DNA of 64,000 nucleotides from Rothia nasimurium (GTDB lineage Bacteria > Actinomycetota > Actinomycetes > Actinomycetales > Micrococcaceae), in contig NZ_CP056080.1 of NCBI RefSeq assembly GCF_014217215.1, forward strand, positions 2,356,001 to 2,420,000, in the 5' to 3' direction. Every line of letters starts with the position of its first letter. Positions within the stretch are counted from its first letter, which is position 1. Position numbers and translations under genes: made by a program. Below, piece by piece: positions 25,069 through 35,377 of the stretch. The notes beneath the pieces were generated by a model. The model ran no database searches, was not told the DNA's origin, and worked only from the letters and a program-made list of their open reading frames with translations.

Positions 25069-26808
25069 ATGAGTATCGCTTTCCGTTTTGCGGCCCGCTC
25101 CGATGTGGGGCGAGTGCGCTCTAAAAACGATGATTCGGGGTATGCAGGCCATTACCTGGCGGTTGTTGCCGACGGTATGGGCGGGTATGTGGGCGGCGAC
25201 GTTGCGTCGGCGACCACGGTGCTTGATTTGACCCCTCTTGACCGGGCAGGTTTTGAGGGTAATGCCGGGGTGTACCTGGCCGATGAGATCGTGAATGCCA
25301 ATATCATCATGAATGAGCTGGTGGCGCTGAACCCGCGTTTGGCGGGTATGGGTACCACCTGCACGGCTCTGCTGATTGATGGCGACCGCATTGAGATGGC
25401 CCATATTGGTGACTCGCGCGCCTACCGCCTGCGCGACGGCGTGTTTGAGCAGGTCACCACCGACCACACCTTTGTGCAGCGCCTGCTGCAAGAGGGGCGT
25501 ATTAGCCCCGAGGAGGCTGAGGCTCACCCGCACAAGAACGTGATTATGCGAGTGCTGGGCGATGTTGATGCCTCCCCCGAGCTTGAACTTCGCACCCTGG
25601 ACGCCGTGGTGGGCGAAAAGTGGGTGCTGAGCTCTGACGGCCTGGACGCCGTGGTGCAGGTAGCTGAGATTGAGGCGGTCATGCGCTCCACCGGCGACCT
25701 GCAGCAGGTGGTCGATATTCTGACCGATATGACCCTGGAACGCGGCGCCCCCGATAACGTGACCGTGGTGGCTCTGCAGGTCATTAGCGAGGATTCCCTA
25801 TCTGCGGCGATTACCGCCCCGCAGCCGATTATTCCGGTGCGTAAGTACGGTAAGGACGGTGAGCTGGTGGGGGTTTACCCCACCGTGGAGCAGGAGGCCG
25901 CTGAGCCCGCCTCCAGCGACAGCGAGGCAGAGGGGGCAGACGCCGGTGAGCCGGTAGACGAGGACGGCGAGCACCGCGCCCCCTGGCGCCGCCGCATGCC
26001 CCAGCATGCCAAGATGCGTAACGCCCTGCGCCACGGCAAGTGGCGCGGCGAATCCTTCACTGACGGCGTGCTCAACACCATGACGGTTAAGGCCGGGGTG
26101 GACGCCGCCACCGCCACCACCGGTGACGGCGAGGACGAGCCGACCCCGGCGTCCGTGCTGCGCCAGGAGCTCTCGGAGCGACCCCACGACCTGGTGGGAG
26201 CTGCCGCTAACGCAACCCAGACCGGTATGATTCCGGCGGTGACAGCCCGCACAGCCCAGAACATCAGCACTCTCTCGCAGCAGCAGGCCACCCAGACCCT
26301 GGAACCCGCTGAGCTGCCCGAGGAATACCGGGTTGCCCTGAGCAACGAGGTGGCACCGTCGCCCCACCGCTGGCCCATGCGGGTCTTCGTGGTGGCCCTG
26401 ACCCTGGCGGTTCTCGCGGCGAGCGCCTGGAGCTTCTTCGCCTGGACCAAAACCCAGTACTACGTGGGTGTTAAGGACGACCACGTGACGGTGTTTAACG
26501 GCATCAACCAGTCCCTGGGGCCGGTGAGCCTGAACAGCGTGGTGGAAGAGACCGATATTGAGGTCAGCTCCCTACCGGAGTTCTCCCAGTCGCTTCTGCG
26601 CAGCACTATCACCGCCACGAGCCAGGACGAGGCTGAGCAGATCGTGCAGAACCTGCGCGACCAGCTACCGGCTACGGTCACACCGGGAACCGTCACCACG
26701 GCGGAGCCCACCCCGAGCGCCTCTGCCAGTGTCTCGGGTGAGCCGAGCCCGGCATCCGAAACCAGCCCAACACCCGATACCAGCACAACCACCCAGGGAG
26801 GTAACTAG
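25069..26808 (+). CDS. pstP: PP2C family Ser/Thr phosphatase PstP
   Basis: This is the phosphatase that reverses PknA/PknB signalling. Residues 1-240 are a PP2C domain with RSKNDD, ADGMGGYVGGDVAS, AHIGDSRAYR, LSSDGLDAV and APDNVTVV, which contain the metal-binding Asp residues. A long acidic and variable linker follows. A membrane helix lies at about 437-459 (RVFVVALTLAVLAASAWSFFAW), then an extracellular tail with a BofC-like stretch and a Ser/Pro/Thr-rich end. At 579 aa it is longer than the about 510-aa mycobacterial PstP because of the linker. The ATG is four bases after the fhaB stop. A GTG at 25066 could also serve. The stop overlaps the rodA start by one base. Confidence 0.94.
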   Translation: MSIAFRFAARSDVGRVRSKNDDSGYAGHYLAVVADGMGGYVGGDVASATTVLDLTPLDRAGFEGNAGVYLADEIVNANIIMNELVALNPRLAGMGTTCTALLIDGDRIEMAHIGDSRAYRLRDGVFEQVTTDHTFVQRLLQEGRISPEEAEAHPHKNVIMRVLGDVDASPELELRTLDAVVGEKWVLSSDGLDAVVQVAEIEAVMRSTGDLQQVVDILTDMTLERGAPDNVTVVALQVISEDSLSAAITAPQPIIPVRKYGKDGELVGVYPTVEQEAAEPASSDSEAEGADAGEPVDEDGEHRAPWRRRMPQHAKMRNALRHGKWRGESFTDGVLNTMTVKAGVDAATATTGDGEDEPTPASVLRQELSERPHDLVGAAANATQTGMIPAVTARTAQNISTLSQQQATQTLEPAELPEEYRVALSNEVAPSPHRWPMRVFVVALTLAVLAASAWSFFAWTKTQYYVGVKDDHVTVFNGINQSLGPVSLNSVVEETDIEVSSLPEFSQSLLRSTITATSQDEAEQIVQNLRDQLPATVTPGTVTTAEPTPSASASVSGEPSPASETSPTPDTSTTTQGGN

Positions 26809-28259
26809 TGAGCGCTTCATCTGCCGCACCTGCGGTTGAGCTGCCCCGCTCCCGCCGACTGACCGAACTGGTACTCACCGTGCTCGCGGTGTTGCTCTGC
26901 CCTGTCGCCATGTACCTGGTAGACCCCGAAGCGGCCCTGGAAAACCGCATGTGGGTACAGGCTCTTACCGTTCAGGGTGTGGGCGCCCTGGTACTGCATG
27001 CCGTTATGTATATGCGGGCCCGCTACGCCGACCCCTTTATTCTGCCGATTGCTGTGGCTCTCAACGGGCTGGGTCTAGCCATGATCTACCGTATCGACCT
27101 GACCACCACCGCTAACGCGGGGGCGGCCCAGCTCATGTGGACCGGCGTAGCCATGATTGCTTCAGCCGTGGTGCTCTTCTTCCTGCGCGATCACCGGGTA
27201 CTGCGGAAGGTCACCTATATTTCTCTGGCTGCCTCGATTGTGCTGCTCCTGCTGCCGCTGCTACCGGTCATCGGTACCGAAATTAACGGTGCCCGCATCT
27301 GGATTTCACTCGGCGGCCGCACCTTCCAGCCCGGTGAAGTCGCCAAGATTACCCTGGCCATCTTCTTCGCCGGTTACCTCTCAACCCACCGCGACCTGAT
27401 CATGCTGGCCGGTAAGCGCATCGGCCCGGTACGCCTGCCCCGCTTCAAAGACCTGGCCCCCATGTTTATCGCCTGGTTCGTCTCGCTAGCGGTGCTGGTT
27501 TTCCAGCGCGATTTGGGCTCGGCTATCCTCTTCTTCGGCATCTTCCTGGCCATGCTTTTCCTAGCGACCGGAAGCCTCACCTGGGTTGCCCTGGGCCTGC
27601 TCTTTGTAGCCGCCGGCGGCGTGCTGGCCTACAACTACATCTCCCACGTCTACTACCGCATCAACTCCTGGGTCCATGCCTTTGATCCCGAGATTTACAA
27701 CCAGCCCCTGGGCGGCTCAGGTCAAATTGTGCAAGGCCTCTTCGGCCTGGCCTCTGGCGGTCTGTTCGGGCGCGGCTGGGGCAACGGCCGCCCCGACCTG
27801 GTCTCATATTCCAACTCAGACATGATTATCACCGCCCTGGGTGAAGAACTGGGCCTACTGGGCTTGGGGGCTATCCTCATGCTCTTCCTGCTGCTAGTCT
27901 CCCGCGGCTTCCGCGCTGCCCTGGGCACCCGCGACGCCTTCGGCAAGCTCCTGGCAGCAGGCTTCTCAGCCCTCATCGTGATCCAGCTCTTCGTGGTAGT
28001 TGGCGGCGTGACCCGCCTGATTCCCCTGACAGGTCTGACCACCCCCTTCATGTCGGCCGGTGGCTCCTCCCTGCTCTCAAACTGGGTCATCGTAGCCATC
28101 CTGCTCGCCATCTCCCACACTGCCCGTGCCCCGCACGTGGTAGAAGAGTTCGACGAGGCAGACAGCATCGACTACGAGGGCTACGAGCCCGAGGGCGCCA
28201 CGTCCGTCATTTCTAGAATTACCGAAACCAACCGTTCAGGAGGTGCTCGCGGTGAATAA
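26808..28259 (+). CDS. rodA: Peptidoglycan glycosyltransferase RodA (SEDS family)
   Basis: This 483-aa multi-pass membrane enzyme polymerises lipid II and works with the transpeptidase encoded next. Marks are GARIWISLGGRTFQPGEVAKI, FQRDLGSAILFFGIFLAMLF, WVHAFDPEI and TALGEELGLLG, including the conserved Glu and Asp of SEDS proteins, and LPLTGLTTPFMSAGGSS near the end (TGLTTPFMSAGG is the family signature). A GTG start overlaps the pstP stop, with GGGAGG before it. The cytoplasmic tail is acidic. The pairing with pbpA is as in other actinobacteria. Cell elongation is the likely role. Confidence 0.94.
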   Translation: MSASSAAPAVELPRSRRLTELVLTVLAVLLCPVAMYLVDPEAALENRMWVQALTVQGVGALVLHAVMYMRARYADPFILPIAVALNGLGLAMIYRIDLTTTANAGAAQLMWTGVAMIASAVVLFFLRDHRVLRKVTYISLAASIVLLLLPLLPVIGTEINGARIWISLGGRTFQPGEVAKITLAIFFAGYLSTHRDLIMLAGKRIGPVRLPRFKDLAPMFIAWFVSLAVLVFQRDLGSAILFFGIFLAMLFLATGSLTWVALGLLFVAAGGVLAYNYISHVYYRINSWVHAFDPEIYNQPLGGSGQIVQGLFGLASGGLFGRGWGNGRPDLVSYSNSDMIITALGEELGLLGLGAILMLFLLLVSRGFRAALGTRDAFGKLLAAGFSALIVIQLFVVVGGVTRLIPLTGLTTPFMSAGGSSLLSNWVIVAILLAISHTARAPHVVEEFDEADSIDYEGYEPEGATSVISRITETNRSGGARGE

Positions 28260-29694
28260 AGCTATCCGCCGGGCATGGATTGCTGCGGCCTGCGTCTTCG
28301 TGATGCTGCTGGGCACCCTGACCTATATCCAATTCTTTGACGCTAAAAACCTGCAGGCCAACGCCTGGAACTCCCGCACCCTCTACGAAAGCTACGGCTC
28401 CCAGCGCGGGTCCATTGTGGTTGACGGCGTCGAGATCGCCTCGTCCGTAGAGTCGAACGACGGCTACGCTTTCCAGCGCACCTACTCCCAGCCCGAGCTC
28501 TACGCGGGGCTCACCGGCTACTTCTCATCCATCTACGGGGCAACCGGCCTGGAATCTGCCATGAACGACCAGCTGTCGGGCAACTCCGACGCCCAGTTCT
28601 ACGACCGCCTGGCCCAGATGTTCACCGGCAACACCGCCCAGGGGGCCAGCGTTGAGCTGACCATCGACAGCGAGCTCCAGCAGCTGGCCTACAACCTGCT
28701 GGACGGCTACAAGGGCTCTATCGTGGCCCTCGACCCCAAGACCGGCGAAATCCTGGCTATGGTGTCCACCCCCTCCTACGACCCCAACACCCTCTCGTCC
28801 CACAACGCCGAATCGGTGCTGGCCCAGTACGCGGCCCTCAATGAGGACGCCAACCACCCGCTCTACAACCGCGCTATCGCGGGCGACACCTACGCACCCG
28901 GCTCACCCTTCAAAATTATTGACGCCGTAGCCGCCCTCGAATCGGGTAAATACAATGCGGACTCGGTGATTCCCAACCCTCAGAACCTGACCCTGCCGAA
29001 CACCACCGTCACCCTGCCCAACTACACCGGCGGCCAGTGCTCAACCCGCACGTCCGCCACCATCGAGTGGGCCCTGGCGCAGTCCTGCAACACCCCCTTT
29101 GCCCAGATTGCCATGGACCTGGGCGAAGAAACCATCGCCCAGACCGCCAGCAACTTTGGCTACGGGCAAGACCTCCAAATCCCTCTAGCTGTGTCACAGT
29201 CAGTCTTCCCGACCAACATGGAAGACAGCCAGCTAGCACAGGCGTCTATTGGTCAGTACGATGTGAAGACCACCCCTTTGCAGGTTGCTATGATGAGCGC
29301 AGCTATCGCGAACGACGGTGTGCAGATGAAACCCAACCTGATCAGGTCGGTTAAGTCCCACAACCTCAGCTCGCTATATGAGTTCTCAGCTGAGGAGCTA
29401 CGACGCTCCACCTCAGCCGATATCGCCAACCAGGTAACCGATTGGATGGTAAACGGCGTGAGCAACGGTATCGCCTCGGGCGCCGCGGTCAGCGGGGTCC
29501 AGGTGGCCGGTAAAACCGGTACCGCTGAAATTGGAGACACGGGGTTAAACAACTCCTGGTTCACCGGTTTCGCTCCAGCGGACGACCCGCAGGTAGCTAT
29601 CGCGGTAGTCTATGAAGGTGTAGACGCCACAACAGGGGCGCAGCTTGCTGCTCCCGCAGGTAAACAACTTTTTGAGGCGGTGTTGAACAAGTGA
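28252..29694 (+). CDS. pbpA: Class B penicillin-binding protein PbpA
   Basis: This 480-aa membrane-anchored transpeptidase cross-links peptidoglycan. An N-terminal helix ([22 protein letters not shown]) anchors it. The catalytic motifs are SPFK (SxxK) in [14 protein letters not shown] (SxN) in [10 protein letters not shown], and KTG in VAGKTGTAE. The GTG at 28252 was chosen because AGGAGG lies nine bases upstream and the product then starts [12 protein letters not shown] like mycobacterial PbpA. The stop overlaps the pknA start by four bases, so PbpA and PknA are co-translated. It is the partner of the SEDS protein encoded before it. Confidence 0.95.
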   Translation: MNKAIRRAWIAAACVFVMLLGTLTYIQFFDAKNLQANAWNSRTLYESYGSQRGSIVVDGVEIASSVESNDGYAFQRTYSQPELYAGLTGYFSSIYGATGLESAMNDQLSGNSDAQFYDRLAQMFTGNTAQGASVELTIDSELQQLAYNLLDGYKGSIVALDPKTGEILAMVSTPSYDPNTLSSHNAESVLAQYAALNEDANHPLYNRAIAGDTYAPGSPFKIIDAVAALESGKYNADSVIPNPQNLTLPNTTVTLPNYTGGQCSTRTSATIEWALAQSCNTPFAQIAMDLGEETIAQTASNFGYGQDLQIPLAVSQSVFPTNMEDSQLAQASIGQYDVKTTPLQVAMMSAAIANDGVQMKPNLIRSVKSHNLSSLYEFSAEELRRSTSADIANQVTDWMVNGVSNGIASGAAVSGVQVAGKTGTAEIGDTGLNNSWFTGFAPADDPQVAIAVVYEGVDATTGAQLAAPAGKQLFEAVLNK

Positions 29695-31421
29695 GGCCTT
29701 CGGTAGATGTGACTCTTGGTGGTCGCTACACCCTGACCGAGCGTATCGCAATTGGCGGTATGGGCGAGGTCTGGAAGGCGCGCGATAAGGTCTTGGGCCG
29801 TACCGTCGCCGTAAAAATTCTGAAAGAGGAATATACGGGCGACCCCGGCTTCCTTGAGCGTTTCCGCGCCGAAGCCCGCCACACCGCCCTGCTCAACCAC
29901 CCCGGCGTCGCCAACGTCTTTGACTACGGCGAAGAGGACGGCTCTGCCTACCTGGTCATGGAGCTCGTACCCGGTGAGCCGCTGTCTAACATCATTGAGC
30001 GCGACAAGCAGCTACCTGCTGACCGCATCCTCAACATCATGGCACAGACCGCCCGCGCCCTGGCAGCCGCTCACGCCCAGGGGCTCGTGCACCGCGACGT
30101 GAAGCCCGGCAACCTGATTATCACTCCGGACGAGCGGGTGAAGGTCACCGACTTCGGCATTGCCCGCCTGGCTGACCAGGTACCCCTGACCGCCACCGGC
30201 CAGGTCATGGGCACCGCCCAGTACCTGGCTCCTGAGCAAGCAACCGGCCAGCAGGCCACCCCCTCCTCAGACATGTACTCCCTGGGCATCATCGGCTACG
30301 AGTGCCTAGCGGGTAAGCGCCCCTTCACCGGTGAATCGCAGATCGCCATTGCCCTGGCACAGGTCAACGATCCGCCACCGCCCCTGCCCAAGGACGTCCC
30401 CGCCCCCGCAGCAGCGCTCATCATGTGCCTGCTCTCCAAAGACCCAGCGGACCGCCCCGAGACCGCCACCGCGCTGGCGTCCGCCATTGACGCCATCCGC
30501 CGCCGCGACATCCCGGCCGCCATCAAAGCTGTACCGCCCCTGAGCAAGTTCCTGCCTCAGGGGGCAGATACCCAGGCCACCCAGGTCATGACGGCCCCCA
30601 CCGCTGTAGCCCCCGCGGCTGCACGTTTCGGTTCGGGAGCCCGCTACGAGCCCGAGCCCACCACAGCTCGCGTACCCAGCACCCCGGTCGCCGCCTACCC
30701 GGCAGCTGAAACCCCGGCAAAGAAGAAGAGCCCCTGGGGCTGGGTTTCCCTGGTGCTTGCCCTCCTCTTGATCGCCGCCGTTGTCTGGTTTGTACTAGCG
30801 GGAAGTAACCGCTCTAGCACCCCCAGCGACGGCACCCCCACCGCCTCGGGTACCGTCTCAACCGTCAGCGCTTCACCCACCACCGAAGAAGCCAGCGCGG
30901 CAGAGACCCCCACCCGCATCGAAATTGACTCAGCAAGCTATGAGGGCCGCCCCCTCGATGAGGTCGTCAACGAACTCACCACCCTGGGCTTCTCAACCCG
31001 AACCACCGGCGTCACCTCTGAATCTGCCGTAGACACGGTACTCTCTGTTTCACCTACCGGCAGTGTAGAAATGGGTGAAACCATTACCGTGCAGTACTCC
31101 ACCGGCCCCAAATCAGTGACCCTACCCAGTAATCTGGAGGGTACAGACTCTGAAGAGGCCATCAACGCGATTACTGCCCTGGGCGTTAACGTGCAGATTC
31201 ACTTTGAAGAAAGCAGTAGTGCCCGCGAAGGAACCGTCCTACGAACCAGCCCCACCTCGGGATCCCGAGTTGAAGTAGGCAGTAGCGTAGACGTCTACGT
31301 AGCCAAGGCACCCGCGGAAAGTGCGTCAGCAACGGCCTCCGCCTCACCGAGTGCTTCAGCACCACAGTCAGATACCGCCTCAGAAGCAGCCTCACCGAGC
31401 GCTGATTCGACCGGCAACTAA
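29691..31421 (+). CDS. pknA: Ser/Thr protein kinase PknA, with two PASTA domains
   Basis: This 576-aa membrane kinase regulates growth and division. The kinase domain (about 10-275) shows [34 protein letters not shown] and [12 protein letters not shown] membrane helix lies at about 348-370 ([22 protein letters not shown]), followed by an extracellular part with two PASTA repeats (about 410-545) and a Ser/Ala-rich tail. PASTA domains sense peptidoglycan fragments. Mycobacterial PknA lacks them, so this copy differs. The GTG start overlaps pbpA by GTGA. Assignment as PknA rests on position between pbpA and pknB. Confidence 0.93.
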   Translation: MRPSVDVTLGGRYTLTERIAIGGMGEVWKARDKVLGRTVAVKILKEEYTGDPGFLERFRAEARHTALLNHPGVANVFDYGEEDGSAYLVMELVPGEPLSNIIERDKQLPADRILNIMAQTARALAAAHAQGLVHRDVKPGNLIITPDERVKVTDFGIARLADQVPLTATGQVMGTAQYLAPEQATGQQATPSSDMYSLGIIGYECLAGKRPFTGESQIAIALAQVNDPPPPLPKDVPAPAAALIMCLLSKDPADRPETATALASAIDAIRRRDIPAAIKAVPPLSKFLPQGADTQATQVMTAPTAVAPAAARFGSGARYEPEPTTARVPSTPVAAYPAAETPAKKKSPWGWVSLVLALLLIAAVVWFVLAGSNRSSTPSDGTPTASGTVSTVSASPTTEEASAAETPTRIEIDSASYEGRPLDEVVNELTTLGFSTRTTGVTSESAVDTVLSVSPTGSVEMGETITVQYSTGPKSVTLPSNLEGTDSEEAINAITALGVNVQIHFEESSSAREGTVLRTSPTSGSRVEVGSSVDVYVAKAPAESASATASASPSASAPQSDTASEAASPSADSTGN

Positions 31422-31447
31422 CTCCACCGGAAATGATGGGTGAATAC

Positions 31448-33451
31448 ATGGACCAGCAGGTTCCTGAAACTATCGATCAGCGCTACGAGGTCGGAGCCGT
31501 TATCGGCTCCGGCGCCATGGCGACCGTCTACGAGGCGGTTGATACACGCCTGGGGCGTAAGGTTGCCCTCAAGGTCTTGCGGACTGAGCACGCTCAGGAC
31601 GTCATCTTCCGCGCCCGTTTTCAGCGCGAGGCAGAGGCCGTCGCGGCACTCAACCACCGCTCTATCGTGGGGGTCTACGACACCGGCTCCTTTGATATTC
31701 AGGTAGGTAGCTCCGAGGTTTCTGTGCCCTTCATGGTCATGGAGCTGGTTCAGGGCACCACCCTGCGCGACGCCATGTCACGCGGCGAGGTTGACCAGGC
31801 CCAGGCCCTTGCCTACGGCGTGCAGATTCTCGAGGCTCTCGACTACAGCCACAGCGCAGGTATTGTGCACCGCGACATTAAGCCCGCTAACGTCATGATT
31901 CTGCCGCAGACGGCAGAGGACCGTGAGCTAGGTGAGCCCGGTCAGATTAAGGTCATGGACTTCGGCATTGCCCGTGCCGCCGAAGAAGCCGGTGATGCCC
32001 TAACCAAGGCCAACACCGTCATGGGTACCGCCCGCTACATCTCACCCGAGCAGGCTCGCGGTGAGACCGTCGATGCCCGCAGCGATGTTTACTCAGCTGC
32101 CTGCGTAGTATACGAGATGCTGGCAGGGCGTTCACCGTTTGACGCCCCGACCAATGTAGAGCTAGCCGGTAAGCACCTGAGCGAAACCCCTCAGCCTCCC
32201 AGCGCCTTCGCCCTCGAAGAGGTTTCCCCGGCCCTCGACGCAGCTGTGCTCAAGGGCCTGGCAAAGAACCCTGCTAGCCGTTACCAGAGCGCCGGTGAAT
32301 TCGCGTCCGCCCTGAAAGATGCCGAGGGCGGCATAGTTTCTGGTGAGGACCAGGATCCCACCGAAGCTACCGCTGCCTTTAGTGCAGCTTCTATCGGTGC
32401 AGGGGCTGCTGCTGGCGCTGCCGCTGCCAGCTCGCGTGAGACCGAAGAAGCTGGCATTGGTAGCTTCTTTGACAATGCTCAGTCTGAATACACCGACGAA
32501 GAACTCTACGGTTACGGCTACGGCCAGGACCCGGCTAAGGCTCGCAAGAAGCGCCGCCGCAGCGCCTGGAGCAAGGCTCTCACCACTATGCTCATCCTCC
32601 TGCTGGCAGCTTTCGGCGTAGGCTCTGTGCTCTATTACCAGGCCAAGCTCAATGAGGTTCCCGTGCATGTGGTTCCCGCGGTTCAGGGCATGACCAAGGA
32701 AGAAGCCGAAACCCAGCTACGCAACCTGAACTTCACACTCAAGTTTGAAGAAGAGCACTCTGACACCGTAGAAAAGGGCTCAGTCATCAAGACCTCGCCT
32801 GTGACCGGTCTTGAGGCTGAAGAGGGTACGGAAATCATTGTGACCGTATCGTCAGGCCCTGCTGTGCTCACCGTTCCCGCTAACCTCGAGGGGCAGAGCG
32901 AGCAGTACGTACGCGAAGCCCTAACGGACGCCGGACTCACTCCTGGCCGTACCACCACCGTCAACAGCCCCACCGTTCCTGCCGGTATGGTTGTGGGTGT
33001 AACCCCCGGCTCTGGCGAACAGGTAGACGCCGGTTCAACCGTCGATATTATCCTCTCCAACGGTAAGGTCGAGGTTCCCAGCCTGGTTGGCCTGAGCCGT
33101 GATGCCGCTATTGCGGCGCTGACCGCCTCAGATACTCTGCTGAGCACCAATATCGAAACCGTTACTACTACCGCCCAGCCCGCTGGCACCGTTATCTCGC
33201 AGAGTGCCACCCCGGGTACTCTCATTGAGCAGGGCTCAACCGTAACGATTCGCGTGGCAGTTGCTCCTGCACCAACTAGTGCCCCTGTAGCTACCACTGC
33301 TCCTAGCGCAGCAGCTACGACCGCTCCTAGCTCCGCAGCAAATCCTGCACCCACTGCTGCGGCAACGGCTCAGGCAACTCAGCAGACTGCACCGACTGCC
33401 CAGGCAACTCCGAGTGCAGCGGCAACCGCAAACGGTAATGACGACAACTAG
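31448..33451 (+). CDS. pknB: Ser/Thr protein kinase PknB, with three PASTA domains
   Basis: This 667-aa kinase is the probable main sensor of cell-wall state. Kinase marks are IGSGAMATVYEAVD, ALKVL, HRDIKPANV, DFGIARAAEEAGDALTKANTVMGTARYISPEQ (activation loop in two stretches) and SDVYSAACVVYEML. A membrane helix lies near 375-397 (TTMLILLLAAFGVGSVLYY), then three PASTA repeats, and a low-complexity Ala/Thr/Pro tail. The start is uncertain between ATG 31433 and ATG 31448. Neither has a strong ribosome site. It ends the cluster at a strong terminator at 33470, where the convergent trpG gene also ends. Confidence 0.94.
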   Translation: MDQQVPETIDQRYEVGAVIGSGAMATVYEAVDTRLGRKVALKVLRTEHAQDVIFRARFQREAEAVAALNHRSIVGVYDTGSFDIQVGSSEVSVPFMVMELVQGTTLRDAMSRGEVDQAQALAYGVQILEALDYSHSAGIVHRDIKPANVMILPQTAEDRELGEPGQIKVMDFGIARAAEEAGDALTKANTVMGTARYISPEQARGETVDARSDVYSAACVVYEMLAGRSPFDAPTNVELAGKHLSETPQPPSAFALEEVSPALDAAVLKGLAKNPASRYQSAGEFASALKDAEGGIVSGEDQDPTEATAAFSAASIGAGAAAGAAAASSRETEEAGIGSFFDNAQSEYTDEELYGYGYGQDPAKARKKRRRSAWSKALTTMLILLLAAFGVGSVLYYQAKLNEVPVHVVPAVQGMTKEEAETQLRNLNFTLKFEEEHSDTVEKGSVIKTSPVTGLEAEEGTEIIVTVSSGPAVLTVPANLEGQSEQYVREALTDAGLTPGRTTTVNSPTVPAGMVVGVTPGSGEQVDAGSTVDIILSNGKVEVPSLVGLSRDAAIAALTASDTLLSTNIETVTTTAQPAGTVISQSATPGTLIEQGSTVTIRVAVAPAPTSAPVATTAPSAAATTAPSSAANPAPTAAATAQATQQTAPTAQATPSAAATANGNDDN

Positions 33452-33469
33452 GCGTCACTAGCCAAGCGT

Positions 33470-33504
33470 AAAGCCGCCCTCCCCGCTGCGGGGAGGGCGG
33501 CTTT
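33470..33504. terminator. Bidirectional terminator between pknB and trpG/pabA
   Basis: The stem AAAGCCGCCCTCCCC with its exact complement and a 3-base loop ends in TTTGTTATA. Both convergent genes end here. Confidence 0.9.
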
Positions 33505-33539
33505 GTTATAAGGGTTTTTGGGTTTCCACGTTAGTAGGG

Positions 33540-34181
33540 TTAGGCTGCCGGTTCAATAAGAGGGGAGAGAGTCGCTCCCAGGGCAGCTGCACCTTCTAGG
33601 CCGACTTCTTCTAGCCAGTTGCCGAGTATGAGATAGCCACCTTCAGTGAGCACTGATTCGGGGTGGAACTGTACGCCGTGCAGGGGGGCGGTAACGTGGC
33701 GCAGGCCCATGATGATGCCGTTATCGGTATTGGAAGTAACCTCTAGCTCAGCAGGCAGGGTGGCAGGTTCAACGGCGAGAGAATGGTAGCGGGTGGCGGT
33801 GAAGGGGCTGGGCAGGCCCTTGAAGACGGACTGGCCGGTGTGCACCAGCTGGGATGTCTTACCGTGCATGAGCTCGGGAGCGTGGCCCACAACCCCGCCA
33901 AAGGCTTCGGCGAGGGCCTGGTGGCCCAGGCAGACGCCGAGCAGGGGCTTGTTAGCGGTCTTGGCCCATTTGATCACGTCGATGATGACGCCCGCTTCGG
34001 CAGGGTTGCCGGGGCCGGGTGAGACGAGCACGCCGTCGTGCTCCTGGGCGAGGGCGATGGTCTCGTCAAGAGTCAGTTCGTCGTTACGGATGACGGTAGT
34101 TTCAGCGCCGAGCTGCTGGATGTAACCGACCAGGGTGAAGACGAAGCTGTCGTAGTTATCGATGACGAGGATTTTAGTCAT
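33540..34181 (-). CDS. Glutamine amidotransferase, anthranilate/aminodeoxychorismate synthase component II
   Basis: This 213-aa class I glutamine amidotransferase supplies ammonia for chorismate amination. The nucleophile Cys is in LLGVCLGHQALAEAFGG, and the His-Glu pair is in GVQFHPESVLTEGG. The oxyanion strand is VSPGPGNPAEAGV. In many actinobacteria a trpG/pabA gene lies next to pknB, and here it converges with pknB. It has no partner trpE or pabB in the window, so its role in tryptophan or folate synthesis cannot be fixed. The length is slightly above the typical 190-200 aa because of a longer C-terminal tail. Confidence 0.92.
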   Translation of the reverse strand: MTKILVIDNYDSFVFTLVGYIQQLGAETTVIRNDELTLDETIALAQEHDGVLVSPGPGNPAEAGVIIDVIKWAKTANKPLLGVCLGHQALAEAFGGVVGHAPELMHGKTSQLVHTGQSVFKGLPSPFTATRYHSLAVEPATLPAELEVTSNTDNGIIMGLRHVTAPLHGVQFHPESVLTEGGYLILGNWLEEVGLEGAAALGATLSPLIEPAA

Positions 34182-34245
34182 GGCACCTGCCCTTTCGTGA
34201 TGGTGTCTTGATTCTATCGCACGGGGTGGGGCGGGCGTCCGGTGC

Positions 34246-34407
34246 TTATTGCTCTATGGTCACGTCGGTGTTGAAGGGGCTGTATTCGGCGAAGTGGGGG
34301 AAGACGTATTCCATGAGCAGGTAGACGGCGGCAGCTATGAGGGCAATAGCGATGATGATGCGCAGCCACAGGGGGCCGGGTAGGTGACGGAAAATCCAGG
34401 CGTACAT
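34246..34407 (-). CDS. Small membrane protein (53 aa)
   Basis: A short gene between trpG/pabA and the sortase encodes a 53-aa protein that starts MYAWIFRHLPGPLWLRIIIA. One membrane helix (LRIIIAIALIAAAVYLLMEY) is followed by a short outer part ending DVTIEQ. AAGGA precedes the ATG at good spacing. Small proteins with a PGPxWLR-type start and one helix occur next to sortase or trpG/pabA in related actinobacteria (from memory). Its place between the sortase and trpG/pabA suggests co-transcription on the minus strand. Function unknown. Confidence 0.75.
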   Translation of the reverse strand: MYAWIFRHLPGPLWLRIIIAIALIAAAVYLLMEYVFPHFAEYSPFNTDVTIEQ

Positions 34408-34440
34408 GGGGTTCCTTGGGGTGGACGGCGGTGGTTGGCT

Positions 34441-35244
34441 TTAGCCGGCGATGGCGGCGATTTCTTCGGGGGCACCGGCTTCAGCCGGCTGCCAGCTGAC
34501 AAATTCGGCGTGAACAATGTAGCGTTCGGTGTCGCCGTAGCGGGGGTGGCAGCTGGTCAGTGTGAGTAGGCGGCGGTCAGCGTCAGCCGCCGGCGCTTCG
34601 GGGTTATCGGGGTTAGGGGCGATTACCTCTACCTGGGTGGGGAGCACAATCTTGTGCTCGTAGACCCGATAGGTGTAGTAGCCCTCAGCGGTACGCACGT
34701 AGATGTTGTCGCCGCTTTGGAGCAGGTCGATATTATCGAGGACCGCACCGTTGGTTTGGCGGTGACCCGCTAGGGCGAAGTTTCCGTATTCGCCGGGCAT
34801 CTGGCTGCTGGGGTAGCGCCCTAGCCCCAGGGTGTCGAGCACGTCGGTGCCTACGCCTTCGGCGAGAGGCCGGGCGTAGTTTTGACCCAGGCGGGGAATA
34901 TAGACCACGCCGTAGGCCTGCCCGTAGGCAGGCGGGGAGACTACCGGCGGATCAGCGGGGTCATAGTCGGGTACGACGTTTTCGGTTGCTGTTCCCTCAC
35001 CAGTAGTAGCAGAGACAGAAGTTCCACTACTGCTATTGAACTCTTGAATGAGGCTGTCGACGGCTTGCTGCTGGGTGCGGTTGGCGTCGATGTTGGTCCA
35101 CCAGAGCTGCCAGGCAACGAACAGGAGCAGGATAAGACCCGCCGTGATTAGAAGTTCGCCGACGATTTGAATAACCCATTGCAGGGGGGTGCGACTAGCA
35201 GGGGGACGCGCGCGGCGGCTAGCGGTAGGGGCTGCTGTGGTCAC
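34441..35244 (-). CDS. Class E sortase
   Basis: This 267-aa membrane transpeptidase cleaves LAxTG-type sorting signals and joins proteins to peptidoglycan. An N-terminal helix (VIQIVGELLITAGLILLLFVAWQLW) anchors it. The catalytic His is in FALAGHRQTNG, the Cys in LLTLTSCHPRYGDTERYIVHA and the Arg in the same stretch (TERY). The class E assignment comes from the HP sequence after the Cys and the neighbours crgA and trpG/pabA. A GTG start with GAGG upstream is used. Its substrate in this window is likely the LANTG-bearing 5'-nucleotidase (inference). Confidence 0.92.
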   Translation of the reverse strand: MTTAAPTASRRARPPASRTPLQWVIQIVGELLITAGLILLLFVAWQLWWTNIDANRTQQQAVDSLIQEFNSSSGTSVSATTGEGTATENVVPDYDPADPPVVSPPAYGQAYGVVYIPRLGQNYARPLAEGVGTDVLDTLGLGRYPSSQMPGEYGNFALAGHRQTNGAVLDNIDLLQSGDNIYVRTAEGYYTYRVYEHKIVLPTQVEVIAPNPDNPEAPAADADRRLLTLTSCHPRYGDTERYIVHAEFVSWQPAEAGAPEEIAAIAG

Positions 35245-35377
35245 ATCTCACCTCGGCGTGGGACAGTTACTGGGGGCTGTTTAATGTTAGAACTTTTTCA
35301 GGTACTACGGTTAAAATCGTGTCTAAACCGTAATTTTTATAATCTGCCCGGGAGCGCGCTCCCCTACTGGAGGAAAA

